The notes under the pieces were generated by a model. It was given only the letters and a program-made list of their open reading frames with translations, searched no databases and was not told the DNA's origin. A program made the translations under genes and the position numbers. Of a stretch of DNA of 64,000 nucleotides, positions 27,125 through 35,577 are shown one piece after another; positions within the stretch are counted from its first letter, which is position 1, and each line of letters opens with the position of its first letter. The stretch is from JAITMY01 sp031553765 (GTDB taxonomy: Bacteria > Bacteroidota > Bacteroidia > Bacteroidales > UBA932). Location: assembly GCA_031553765.1 (NCBI GenBank), contig JAVBKY010000002.1, forward strand, positions 372,001 to 436,000. Direction: 5' to 3'.

Positions 27125-27160
27125 ACCCCACATTGTCAATTATCAATTGTCCATTATCAA

Positions 27161-29125
27161 TTAAATAAGCTGCCCCCACTTCCACATCAAGTCTTCCTGT
27201 TGTTTCTTTAGGGCGTTGTATTTTTCAAAAAACTCGTTGGTGGCTTTAGCTGGATCTTCTACCAACTCGGCATCCATTTTTGCCAACTCCGTATCACATG
27301 CCTCCACTTGTTTTTCCAAATCTTCACGCTGCTTTTGCACCTTGCGCTGCTGCTTGTCCTGCTCCTTTTTCTCGGCATACGAGATTTCAGGTTTCGCAGG
27401 TTCCGGCTTTGCTTTCTCTTGCTTTTCCGGCTTCACCTCCACCTTCTTTGGAGCAATCTTTACTTCTGGGGCAGGAACCTCAACCACCTTTTGCGCCTCC
27501 AACTCACGCATAGACTCCAACTTGAGTTTTTGCATAAACTCCCAAATTCCGCCCAAGTGTTCCTTCACCTTTCCATCGCGAAACTCGTAGATTTTATCTA
27601 CCAAACCATCCAAAAATTCGCGGTCGTGCGACACCACTATCAGCGTGCCATCGTACTTCAATAGCGCGTTTTTGAGAATATCCTTCGAGCGCATGTCCAT
27701 GTGGTTAGTGGGTTCGTCGAGCACCAGCAGGTTGTACGGCTCAAGCATGAGGCGCGCCATGGCCAAGCGCGAACGCTCGCCACCACTAAGTACACGCACC
27801 TTCTTATCTACGTCATCACCACGAAACAGGAATGCCCCCAGAATATCGCGCAACTTCGTGCGAATATCACCCGTAGCCACACGCTCCAGCGTATCATATA
27901 CGGTAAAATCACCATTCATCAGGTCATCCTGATTCTGCGCAAAGTAGCCGAGGTTAACGTTATGCCCAAGTATAGATTCGCCTTGCTCATACGGCAATTG
28001 TCCTACAATTATGCGGCTCATGGTAGTTTTACCTTCGCCGTTACGCCCCACAAAAGCAATGCGCTCACCACGCTCCACGCTAATGTTGGCGTGTGAAAAG
28101 ATCACCTTATCATCAAATCGCTTTTGTACATCCTTGGCAAGGTAAACCACGTTACCCGAGCGAGGTGCGGGTGGGAACTTTATATTAAGCGACACCGTAT
28201 CCTCGTCATCTACCTCTATGCGGTCTATTTTCTCCAGCTGTTTTATGCGCGACTGCACCTGGTTAGATTTAGTCGCCTTATAACGGAAGCGTTCAATGAA
28301 GTCCTCCGTTTTTTCAATTGCTTTTTGCTGATTGGTATATGCTGCCAGCTGCTGCTCGCGGCGCTCCTGACGCAGCACCACATACTTGGAGTATGACACG
28401 CGATAGTCATGCGCCCTGCCCAACAGCAGCTCCACCGTGCGGTTAGTCACCGCGTCAAGAAAAGCGCGGTCGTGGGAAATAAGAATAAGTGCTCCGGAAT
28501 AGTTTTTCAGATAATCTTCCAGCCACTGAATACTTTCAATATCGAGGTGGTTAGTGGGCTCGTCAAGCAAAATAAGGTCGGGGCGTTGGAGCAGAATTTT
28601 CACCAACTCAATACGCATGCGCCAGCCCCCGCTGAACTCCGTAGTTTGTCGCGTAAAATCGCTACGCTTGAAGCCCAAACCCATAAGCGCCTTTTCAGCC
28701 TCACCCTCGCGGTTATCGCCACCCAACATGTGGTAGCGGTCGTTCACCTCGTGCAGCTGCTCAATGAGCTTCATGTAACTGTCACTCTCGTAGTCGGTAC
28801 GCTCACCTAATTCGCGGGTAATGTCCTCCTGCCTTTTCTCCAACTCCTGTAGGTGAGCAAAAGCGGTTAGCGCCTCATCAAGAACGTTTTTACCATCATC
28901 CACCTTCATTATTTGGGGCAGATAGCCTATTTCAATTCCTTCGGGAACAGCCACATGACCACCAGTGGGCGTTTGCAGCCCCTTCACTATTTTAAGCAGC
29001 GTCGATTTTCCGGCACCATTTTTACCTACTAAGCCAATTCTATCACGCGGATTCACCATAAAGGTAACATCCTCAAACAAGGTTGTGCCGTTAAAAGAAA
29101 CCTCTAAATTGCTAATTGAAACCAA
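27161..29125 (-). CDS. ABC-F family ATPase (ribosome-associated type)
   Basis: The 654-residue protein has two ABC nucleotide-binding domains and no membrane segment. Domain 1 has Walker A VGKNGAGKST (about 35), the signature FSGGWRMRIELVKILL (about 160) and Walker B LILLDEPTNHLD (about 185). An interdomain linker rich in Arg and Gln spans about 245-310. Domain 2 has GRNGEGKTT (about 358), LSGGERSRLAMARL and LLVLDEPTNHMD. The C-terminal tail (about 560-650) is a charged coiled coil. ABC-F proteins act on the ribosome. The subfamily is not assigned; resistance need not be its role. Confidence 0.92.
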   Translation of the reverse strand: MVSISNLEVSFNGTTLFEDVTFMVNPRDRIGLVGKNGAGKSTLLKIVKGLQTPTGGHVAVPEGIEIGYLPQIMKVDDGKNVLDEALTAFAHLQELEKRQEDITRELGERTDYESDSYMKLIEQLHEVNDRYHMLGGDNREGEAEKALMGLGFKRSDFTRQTTEFSGGWRMRIELVKILLQRPDLILLDEPTNHLDIESIQWLEDYLKNYSGALILISHDRAFLDAVTNRTVELLLGRAHDYRVSYSKYVVLRQERREQQLAAYTNQQKAIEKTEDFIERFRYKATKSNQVQSRIKQLEKIDRIEVDDEDTVSLNIKFPPAPRSGNVVYLAKDVQKRFDDKVIFSHANISVERGERIAFVGRNGEGKTTMSRIIVGQLPYEQGESILGHNVNLGYFAQNQDDLMNGDFTVYDTLERVATGDIRTKLRDILGAFLFRGDDVDKKVRVLSGGERSRLAMARLMLEPYNLLVLDEPTNHMDMRSKDILKNALLKYDGTLIVVSHDREFLDGLVDKIYEFRDGKVKEHLGGIWEFMQKLKLESMRELEAQKVVEVPAPEVKIAPKKVEVKPEKQEKAKPEPAKPEISYAEKKEQDKQQRKVQKQREDLEKQVEACDTELAKMDAELVEDPAKATNEFFEKYNALKKQQEDLMWKWGQLI

Positions 29126-29168
29126 AATAAGACCAATTACGAATTATAAATTACGAATTACGAATGGG

Positions 29169-29199
29169 CAAAGGTACGGCTTTGTTGGCAAAATGCGAA
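29169..29199 (-). promoter_or_regulatory. Promoter of the ABC-F gene (TTCG-N19-TACCTTTG)
   Basis: The -7 element TACCTTTG is exact. The -33 position, exactly 19 nt upstream, reads TTCG, one base from TTTG. The leader of about 40 nt consists of ATTACGAATTA-like words. Confidence 0.55.
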
Positions 29200-29312
29200 A
29201 AACTTTATAATCCTAACAGTCACGGGATAATGAATGAATAAAAATCTGTATCTTTATAAGTCAAATTCACCATTTCAAATTCTAAGTGTAGAAAGGCAAA
29301 TTAAAGTATAAA

Positions 29313-30103
29313 ATGAACGAATTAATTTCCCCAAAATATCAAATGAAACTTGTTGAAAGTGTAGGAAACGCACTTTGGGAAGAGTTTAAAACTTCTAAAT
29401 ATTATAACATTGAGAAATACAATAGAGAAGTGGCAAGAATGGGAGGACAGATATGATGGCTCTTTTAATATCGGCTGGACTCCACAATTTAAAATTGAGA
29501 TAAAAAGAGATAAAAATATTGACTTAAAATCTACTTTGCATAAAAACATTACTGAAAATAGCAATAGATTTAGGTGTTGATACTCCAGATTTTATTCCCT
29601 CTATACCAACTTTTAGAAATGAGATAAAGTCTAATTACACGACAGCCTACGCAACATTTGAAAAAGCGTTTAAACAGATAGAAAATCATCCCGACATTGC
29701 TATTGGTTTAGCAAATTCCGCATTGGAAAGCATAATCAAAGAAATATTAAAAGATGGAAGAATTAATAGCAAAATCAAAGGGACAAAAACATTATATGAC
29801 TTAACAATTGAAATTTTAAAAATATTTGAATTATTTCCGAATTCAGATATGCCAGTGGAAGTGAAAGCAATAGGAAGTTCTTTCTTAAATATCAATCAAA
29901 ACATTGAGAAATTGAGAAGTGAGAAAACAAATGCTCACGGGAAAACAACAGAGGACTACATTGTACAAGATACTTTGTATGCTTATTTTATCCTCAATAG
30001 CGTAGCAGCAGTTGGAACATTCCTAATTTCCTACTACAAAAACAAATTCCCAAAACTTGAAATAAAACAAAACGAAGAGGTTGAAGACGATTTGCCATTC
30101 TAA
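29313..30103 (+). pseudogene. Frameshifted abortive-infection (Abi C-terminal domain) gene
   Basis: Translation runs MNELISPKYQMKLVESVG... from 29313, then needs two frame changes. The first is near 29430, where the frame jumps to one encoding WQEWEDRYDGSFNIGWTPQF. The second is near the A5 run at 29542-29546, after which KIAIDLGVDTPDFIPSIPTF continues to the stop at 30103. The intact C-terminal 126 residues (from the ATG at 29723) contain HPDIAIGLANSALESIIKEI just upstream and LRSEKTNAHGKTTED, the hallmark of the Abi_C domain of abortive-infection proteins. The base composition is far more AT-rich than its neighbours, which suggests transfer. It could be truly broken or carry sequencing errors. 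Confidence 0.75.
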
Positions 30104-30157
30104 CTTGCATAAAACACCAATATCTCTCGTAAAAAAAATGTAAATAAAACCATTACT

Positions 30158-31168
30158 GTGCAACCCTACACCCCCATATTTATCATCACACCGGAAATTC
30201 TAAACTGCGCCTATGAAATAGCGGCAGATTTGGAACGAATTGATATTATCAGAGAGAAAGCATTAACACCACAGCTACGAAAGGAGAACAGGATAAAAAC
30301 TATTCACTCGTCGCTATGGATTGAGGCAAATAGTCTGACATTAGAACAAGTTACCGCTATTGTTGACGGCAAGCGAGTGACTGGACCTAAAAAAGATATT
30401 CTGGAGGTAAAAAACGCGATTACAGCCTATGACGAGCTATTGGAGCGAAACCCATACAAAGAAAAAGATTTGCTTAAACAGCACGAGTTGCTCATGAACG
30501 GATTGATAACCAATGCTGGAAAATATCGTAGTGCAGGTGTTGGCGTTTTTGATGGCGAGGTGCCTATTCACGTTGCACCACCTCACCAAAGAGTTCCCGA
30601 ACTCATGGCTCAACTATTGAATTGGACTAAAGAAGCAAAACTTCCGCAAGTAGTAAAGAGTTGTATTTTTCACTACGAATTTGAATTTATTCACCCATTC
30701 AGCGACGGCAACGGTCGTATGGGTCGAATGTGGCAAACGCTCCTACTATATCAGGCGAATCCTGTTTTTGCTTGGTTACCTATCGAAAGTATTATAGCCC
30801 ACAATCAGCAAGAGTATTATCGCGCCATTAGGCGCTCCACTCAGCACAATGACAGCGGAATTTTTACCCTATTTATCCTTAAGGCTATTGAGCAGGCAAC
30901 GTCCGAGTTTAAGGAAAAGTACGAGCAAGGCGAATTGCAGAATGCAGGTGTAAATGCAGGTGTAAATGCAGGTGTAAAATTATCTAAAACTCAAAAAGAA
31001 ATTATCTCTTTAGTATTGAAAAATAGCATGATATCACAGGCGGAGATTGCAAAGAAATTGAACATTAACGAATCTACGGTTTATCGGAATATCGAAAAGT
31101 TAAAGCAGGTGGAAATATTGGAGCGTAAGGGAACCGACAAAACTGGAAGTTGGGTTATCAAAAGATAA
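30158..31168 (+). CDS. Fic family protein with C-terminal winged helix
   Basis: Fic domains transfer AMP or related groups to proteins. This 336-residue protein has the full active-site motif HPFSDGNGRMGR, with the catalytic His at 179. An inhibitory-helix-like SSLWIEANS (about 51-59) precedes it, with Ala after the key Glu where Gly or Asn is usual. Residues about 262-273 are three NAGV units. A winged helix-turn-helix follows (about 280-330, SQAEIAKKLNINESTVYRNIEKL). The start is GTG at 30158; no ATG fits. Beside an Abi remnant it may be a defence or toxin-type gene, but many such Fic proteins are regulators of unknown target. Confidence 0.9.
   Translation: MQPYTPIFIITPEILNCAYEIAADLERIDIIREKALTPQLRKENRIKTIHSSLWIEANSLTLEQVTAIVDGKRVTGPKKDILEVKNAITAYDELLERNPYKEKDLLKQHELLMNGLITNAGKYRSAGVGVFDGEVPIHVAPPHQRVPELMAQLLNWTKEAKLPQVVKSCIFHYEFEFIHPFSDGNGRMGRMWQTLLLYQANPVFAWLPIESIIAHNQQEYYRAIRRSTQHNDSGIFTLFILKAIEQATSEFKEKYEQGELQNAGVNAGVNAGVKLSKTQKEIISLVLKNSMISQAEIAKKLNINESTVYRNIEKLKQVEILERKGTDKTGSWVIKR
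30941..30976 (+). repeat. Three perfect 12-bp tandem repeats inside the Fic gene
   Basis: The unit AATGCAGGTGTA occurs three times in a row, in frame, and encodes NAGV repeats between the Fic domain and the winged helix. Confidence 0.95.
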
Positions 31169-31256
31169 AATTCAATAAAAAATCACTATACATCAACTAC
31201 TTACATAAAAAGCAAGGGTCAGAGAATATCAATTGATAAAAAAAATCTCTGTTTTG

Positions 31257-31287
31257 TTTGCATAGAAAGAAATTTGAGCTACCTTTG
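31257..31287 (+). promoter_or_regulatory. Promoter of tRNA-Glu/rpsT (TTTG-N19-TACCTTTG)
   Basis: This is a perfect match to the Bacteroidetes housekeeping promoter, with TTTG at 31257-31260 and TACCTTTG at 31280-31287 and exactly 19 nt between them. The tRNA begins 20 nt downstream. Confidence 0.9.
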
Positions 31288-31306
31288 CAGTCCCGAAATC
31301 GGATAT

Positions 31307-31378
31307 GGTCCATTCGTCTATCGGTTAGGACGTCAGATTTTCATTCTGAAAAGAGGAGTTCGATTCTCCTATGGACTA
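31307..31378 (+). tRNA. tRNA-Glu (anticodon TTC)
   Basis: The cloverleaf is complete: acceptor GGTCCAT with ATGGACT, D-arm GTCTATCGGTTAGGAC, anticodon stem TCAGA/TCTGA around TTTTCAT, and T-arm GAGGAGTTCGATTCTCCT. The anticodon is TTC. CA of the CCA end may be encoded. rpsT starts 19 bp after it and probably shares the transcript. Confidence 0.97.
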
Positions 31379-31397
31379 CAAAATTTAGAGAAAGATT

Positions 31398-31652
31398 ATG
31401 GCAAACATTAAATCTGCTATCAAGCGCATTCGTCAGACTCAAAGCCGCAGGCTTCACAACAAGTATTATGCTCGCACCACCCGTAACGCGGTGAAGGCTT
31501 TGCGCCACACTACCGATAAGGCTGCTGCCGTTGCTCTACTTCCCAAAGTATCCGGTATGCTGGATAAGTTGGTTAAGATTAGCGTTATTCACAAGAATAA
31601 GGCAGGCAACCTGAAGAGTTCACTTGCTGTATACGTTAACAAATTGGCGTAA
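31398..31652 (+). CDS. rpsT: 30S ribosomal protein S20
   Basis: S20 is a small, basic, helical protein that binds 16S rRNA. The 84 residues begin MANIKSAIKRIRQTQSRRL and are rich in Lys and Arg, as expected. It is read from the tRNA-Glu promoter and closed by a strong terminator. Confidence 0.97.
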   Translation: MANIKSAIKRIRQTQSRRLHNKYYARTTRNAVKALRHTTDKAAAVALLPKVSGMLDKLVKISVIHKNKAGNLKSSLAVYVNKLA

Positions 31653-31676
31653 GCAATTACGGTTGTCGTAAAAAGT

Positions 31677-31706
31677 AAAACCACGAGATTATTCTCGTGG
31701 TTTTTT
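31677..31706 (+). terminator. Intrinsic terminator of rpsT
   Basis: The stem AAAACCACGAG/CTCGTGGTTTT encloses the 6-nt loop ATTATT and is followed by a T6 run. Confidence 0.9.
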
Positions 31707-31791
31707 GTTGTATAAAAAAACGAGACAGGATTTACATGTTGAATACAGTTCTTGTCTTATCCTGTTAATTTTGTTAATCCTGTCTGAAGGG

Positions 31792-32664
31792 TTATTTACA
31801 AAATCTATACTGATACCTTCCCGCATCTAAATTACCGTTGGCCTTGGATTGCTCAAAAGCCTTGCACATATCCTCCTTGCGATTTAGCTTTTGCAACAGC
31901 AGGGCGTATTGCAACCATACCTTATGGTCTGTGGAAAATTGTTTTAGATAGGCAGCATAGTCATCAGCAGCAAAGTTGAGTACACCTGTTTCCTCATACA
32001 TTTGAGCGCGCGCTAAACGGTACAAGCCCATTTGAGGCTTTGCCGCAATACAGGTGTTGATTAACGGCAAGGCATTACCGTAATCCTTCAAGCCCTGATA
32101 AGCCATGGCCATTACATAGCGCGCATCCTCATCATACACGGCTACCTGCAGGTGACAATTCAAAAAAGCCACCGCATCAGCATATCTTTCAGCCTTTTGC
32201 GAAATTTCACCACACAATTTGCAGTACGAATACTCATAGGGCGGCATCAACTTACGCAGGTGTACACAATCCATATAAGCCTTTTTCCAACTCTCCAACT
32301 GCGCGTATAACCCTACTCTACGATGTAGGTATAACACGTTATCCTTATCGTGCTTCAGTAATTCGCTATATATATCCACCGCCGTTTTAAACGAGCCCAT
32401 GCAGCTAAACGCCTCCGCCATAAGATAGCGGTGCTGAGTGCTCAACGAGTCCTCGGCACGCTCTTTATCCATAAGAAGATTTAGCGCATCCTCGCAGCGA
32501 TCGTACTTAATGGCAAGAGCCACCTCGCGGGTAAATTCCTCGGGGCTTTCTGCCTCGTCAACATCTTCCGCAAAAACAGAAAAGGAGAAAAGAAAAAAGA
32601 AAAGAACAATGGACAACGGACAATGGACAATGGACAATTTCAATATGCTGTACCGAAGTTTCAT
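31792..32664 (-). CDS. Exported TPR-repeat protein
   Basis: From the ATG at 32664 the product is about 290 residues, with a signal peptide (about 1-32, ending SVFAED) and then helical TPR-like units through to the C-terminus (for example RYVMAMAYQGLKDYGNALPL). An upstream in-frame ATG at 32697 would add MNNGQWTMDNV, which is encoded by the GGACAATGGACAAT spacer repeat, so I prefer 32664. The signal-peptide core SIVHCPLSIV is itself encoded by the inverted copy of that repeat. The function is unknown; such proteins often scaffold envelope complexes. Confidence 0.8.
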   Translation of the reverse strand: MKLRYSILKLSIVHCPLSIVLFFFLFSFSVFAEDVDEAESPEEFTREVALAIKYDRCEDALNLLMDKERAEDSLSTQHRYLMAEAFSCMGSFKTAVDIYSELLKHDKDNVLYLHRRVGLYAQLESWKKAYMDCVHLRKLMPPYEYSYCKLCGEISQKAERYADAVAFLNCHLQVAVYDEDARYVMAMAYQGLKDYGNALPLINTCIAAKPQMGLYRLARAQMYEETGVLNFAADDYAAYLKQFSTDHKVWLQYALLLQKLNRKEDMCKAFEQSKANGNLDAGRYQYRFCK

Positions 32665-32691
32665 TACATTGTCCATTGTCCATTGTCCGTT
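32615..32691 (-). repeat. 24-bp perfect inverted repeat with the start codon in its loop
   Basis: Arms 32615-32638 and 32668-32691 are built of GGACAAT words and pair perfectly, leaving a 29-nt loop that holds the ATG at 32664-32662. Confidence 0.85.
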
Positions 32692-32703
32692 ATTCATTGT
32701 TCA

Positions 32704-34161
32704 CTATAAGGCGTAATAAGCTTCCTGGTTTACCTCGCTTATGAGGTTTTGAGCAACTCCCATTTCGAGGTAGGTAGTAGCGCCATCAGCATTGTAGTTA
32801 CCGGCCATTACCGCCACCAAATCCTGATTTTCGATGCAGCCATGGTCACGCAGGTAGCGAATGGCATAGCGAGAAAACTCATCGTTGTTTTTAAGCGGCG
32901 TAGCGGGATAGCAGAACACACCATACGTAAGCGAAAGTTCTCGCGTAATATGGTCGAGGTAACAAAGTGCAAATACAGGAATGTTACTACGGAAGGCTGC
33001 CAGGTAACGTGGCGCACGGCCAGAATAGCTGTCGGTGACAAAAGCACGAACAGGCAACTCACGGCTGGCCTGTACAGCAGACTTTGCAAGAGCTATAGCT
33101 ACCTTATCCTTCATGCTATGGTGAGTTTTTCCTTCGTATGGCAACAAGTCTTTCTCCACCTCAATAGCAATTTTACTCATGGTGCGTACAGCCTCCACTG
33201 GGTACAAACCGCCTGCGGTTTCACCGCTCAACATAACAGCATCGGTGCGCTGGTAAATGGCGTTAGCCACATCGGTAACCTCAGCGCGCGTGGGACGCGG
33301 GTGCTCAATCATGCTATGCAACATTTGCGTAGCAATAATTACAGGCTTTTCACAAGCCTGACACTTTTCTATCAGCATACGTTGTATACCGGGCAACTCC
33401 TCAAACTCTACCTCCACACCCAAGTCGCCGCGGGCAACCATTATACCATAGGCATGTTCCAGTATCTCATCAATATTATCAACACCCTGACGGTTTTCTA
33501 TTTTTGCAATAATCTTAATGTGGCTTTTGCGCTCATCCAGTATTTTTTGCACTGCCACCACATCCTCTTTGGTGCGAACAAATGAGTGCGCAATGAAGTC
33601 AATGTTATTATCCACTGCCCAATTGATGTACTCCACATCACGCTTGCTTACCGAGGGTAGGTTAATCACAACATTAGGTACGTTAACCGTTTTACGTCCC
33701 TTTATGGTACCAGCATTTTGAGCCTCGCACAGCAGGTAATCACCTTTACTCTCCAAAACCTTCAGCTGAATATCGCCGTCATCGATAAGGATGAACGAGC
33801 CTACGGGAATATCTTTTACAAACTCCGCAAAGTTTACGTACAGCATTTCGCGGCTCGACTCGCCATCGGGATTGCCCGCCAACTTTACTTTATCGCCTGT
33901 AACCACCTCAAAACCATTACCATCCGCCATTTTTGTGGTACGAATTTCGGGACCTTTGGTATCAACCAGTATCCCGATTTTGGTGGATACCTTACGCACG
34001 TTATCCACAATTTTCATGGATGTTTCGGGTGTTTGATGCGCAGTATTAATACGCACTACGTTCATCCCAATTTCATACAGCTCCTGTAAAAACGCAGCAT
34101 CACAATTCGCATCCGAAATGGTAGCAACTATCTTGGTTTTTTTCTTTAAGGCTAACTTCAT
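32704..34161 (-). CDS. pyk: Pyruvate kinase
   Basis: This enzyme converts PEP and ADP to pyruvate and ATP. The 485-residue protein has the N-terminal strand KKTKIVATI (about 7), the substrate and metal regions KIENRQGVDNIDEIL (about 218) and MVARGDLGVE (about 240), and ATQMLHSMIEHPRPTRAEVTDVANAI (about 270-295). The usual NFSHG near residue 40 reads NTAHQ here. The C-terminal domain (about 350-480) is present. The promoter lies back to back with that of the 34354 gene. Confidence 0.96.
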   Translation of the reverse strand: MKLALKKKTKIVATISDANCDAAFLQELYEIGMNVVRINTAHQTPETSMKIVDNVRKVSTKIGILVDTKGPEIRTTKMADGNGFEVVTGDKVKLAGNPDGESSREMLYVNFAEFVKDIPVGSFILIDDGDIQLKVLESKGDYLLCEAQNAGTIKGRKTVNVPNVVINLPSVSKRDVEYINWAVDNNIDFIAHSFVRTKEDVVAVQKILDERKSHIKIIAKIENRQGVDNIDEILEHAYGIMVARGDLGVEVEFEELPGIQRMLIEKCQACEKPVIIATQMLHSMIEHPRPTRAEVTDVANAIYQRTDAVMLSGETAGGLYPVEAVRTMSKIAIEVEKDLLPYEGKTHHSMKDKVAIALAKSAVQASRELPVRAFVTDSYSGRAPRYLAAFRSNIPVFALCYLDHITRELSLTYGVFCYPATPLKNNDEFSRYAIRYLRDHGCIENQDLVAVMAGNYNADGATTYLEMGVAQNLISEVNQEAYYAL

Positions 34162-34167
34162 TTTCTT

Positions 34168-34280
34168 TTTAGTTTGAGATTGTTTGAAATGGTCTAAAAT
34201 GGTTTGGAGTTGTTTTTTTAACGCGAAGCGTCAAACTATTTCAAACGCGAAGCATTTAAACCACCTGAAACTACCCCTAG
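34168..34280. repeat. Dispersed intergenic repeat, GCGAAGCGC family (copy 2)
   Basis: The words TTTGAGATTGTTTGAAATGG, AACGCGAAGCGTCAAACTAT and AAACGCGAAGCATTTAAACC match the type of copies 1 (15785) and 3 (42540). It lies in the pyk leader. Confidence 0.65.
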
Positions 34281-34295
34281 TTTACAAAACGCGTG

Positions 34296-34303
34296 CAAAA
34301 GTA
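34296..34303 (-). promoter_or_regulatory. Promoter -7 element (TACTTTTG) of pyk
   Basis: This exact minus-strand TANNTTTG match lies about 135 nt before the pyk start, so the leader includes the repeat at 34168-34280. Confidence 0.5.
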
Positions 34304-34315
34304 GCAAAAAAATCG

Positions 34316-34323
34316 TATTTTTG
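34316..34323 (+). promoter_or_regulatory. Promoter -7 element (TATTTTTG) of the 34354 gene
   Basis: This exact TANNTTTG match lies 30 nt before the ATG at 34354. It overlaps the TTG at 34321, which shows that the longer reading frame cannot be the true start. Confidence 0.55.
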
Positions 34324-34353
34324 CACAGATTTTCAATCCCCTATTCACAACGT

Positions 34354-35448
34354 ATGAAAAAAACGCTGCTTTCTGCCCTGCTAACCTTTTCTGCATTTTT
34401 TTGCTTTGCGCAAAATTTGAAACCTGAATGGGGTGTAAACTTCTTTGCTGTAGCAGATAACCGCGAGTACGAACCGGCTCAGCACCAAATTCCGCAATCT
34501 ATACTCGGGGCATGGCTGGTGCCCGAAATTGGGCTTACCTTCGACAGCGTACACCACCTGCGCGCAGGCGTGGGTATGATGCGCTACTTCGGCAGCCCCT
34601 ATCAGGGTCTTGACGAGGTACAATACGTGGCCTACTACCATTACAACTCTAAACCCTTTGAGCTGTATGTGGGCAACTTCCCCTCACGCGCCTTACTAAG
34701 TAGCTACCCTGCCGCTCTGCTCTACGATTCCATTACCGACTTTAAGCTCAACATAGGCGGCATATTTTGGCGCATACATGGTCAACAATGGAATACCGAT
34801 ATTTGGTTGGATTGGACGGGGCATCAAACTGAGCAACAACGCGAAAGTTTTTTGGTGGGAATAGCGGGCAGCTACAGGTATCGTAACTTTTACGGTGCGG
34901 TACAAAGCTACATGAACCACTTTGCAGGCGTAATGGGTCCGGCCAATGATTCGCTGCACATAGTGGATAATGGCATGGCGCGACTATGCTTAGGCTTCAG
35001 CCTGCCTACAAATAAAATACTCGATTCGCTTAACATTAACGCGGGGCTGCTGGCTTCGTACACCCGTGAACGCGGTGTGGATGACAAGTACACTACGCCA
35101 ATGGGATTTATCAGCGAAATAATGGTCGAGAAGTTTGGACTGGGCGTAAAAAATACGCTGTACGTGGGCGAAAATCAAATGCCGCTGTACAACAAATACG
35201 CAGGACAGCAGCTGTACTGGGGCGACCCGTTTTACCAAAACACGTTTTACAATCGCACCGATTTTTACATTCAGTTGTTTGATACTAACCGTGTGCAAGG
35301 GCGCTTTACATGGGCCATGCACGCTGCCGAGGGCTTCCTTACCCACCAGCAGCTATTCACGCTCAACGTAAATTTGGATAGCTTTCAAAAGAAAGGCCAA
35401 CGCATGAACAACCGCAAAACGTTGGCAGGCTGGTTGAGTAGTAGGTAG
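34354..35448 (+). CDS. Predicted outer-membrane beta-barrel protein
   Basis: I do not recognise a named family. From the ATG at 34354 the product has about 364 residues, with a signal peptide (MKKTLLSALLTFSAFFCFAQ) and then alternating polar and aromatic beta-strand patterns typical of porin-like barrels (for example HHLRAGVGMMRYFGSPY and VQYVAYYHYNSKPFELYVG). The promoter at 34316 rules out the longer frame. It converges on the reverse rubrerythrin gene across an inverted repeat. Confidence 0.75.
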   Translation: MKKTLLSALLTFSAFFCFAQNLKPEWGVNFFAVADNREYEPAQHQIPQSILGAWLVPEIGLTFDSVHHLRAGVGMMRYFGSPYQGLDEVQYVAYYHYNSKPFELYVGNFPSRALLSSYPAALLYDSITDFKLNIGGIFWRIHGQQWNTDIWLDWTGHQTEQQRESFLVGIAGSYRYRNFYGAVQSYMNHFAGVMGPANDSLHIVDNGMARLCLGFSLPTNKILDSLNINAGLLASYTRERGVDDKYTTPMGFISEIMVEKFGLGVKNTLYVGENQMPLYNKYAGQQLYWGDPFYQNTFYNRTDFYIQLFDTNRVQGRFTWAMHAAEGFLTHQQLFTLNVNLDSFQKKGQRMNNRKTLAGWLSSR

Positions 35449-35452
35449 GCAA

Positions 35453-35569
35453 CCTCTCCCCCTACCCCTCTCCACAAGAGAGGGACGTGTACCCACAGTT
35501 GTGAGCAGCGGGTGAGAGAGAGTTTGTGCGCCGCAAGTCCCTCTCTTGTGGAGAGGATTTAGGGAGAGG
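35453..35569. repeat. Intergenic inverted repeat between convergent genes
   Basis: The 20-bp perfect arms at 35466-35485 and 35537-35556 (CCTCTCCACAAGAGAGGGAC and its complement) are flanked by imperfect CCTCTCCC/GGGAGAGG arms. The arm itself contains the short palindrome CTCT-CCACAAG-AGAG. Confidence 0.85.
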
Positions 35570-35577
35570 TCTAAATC

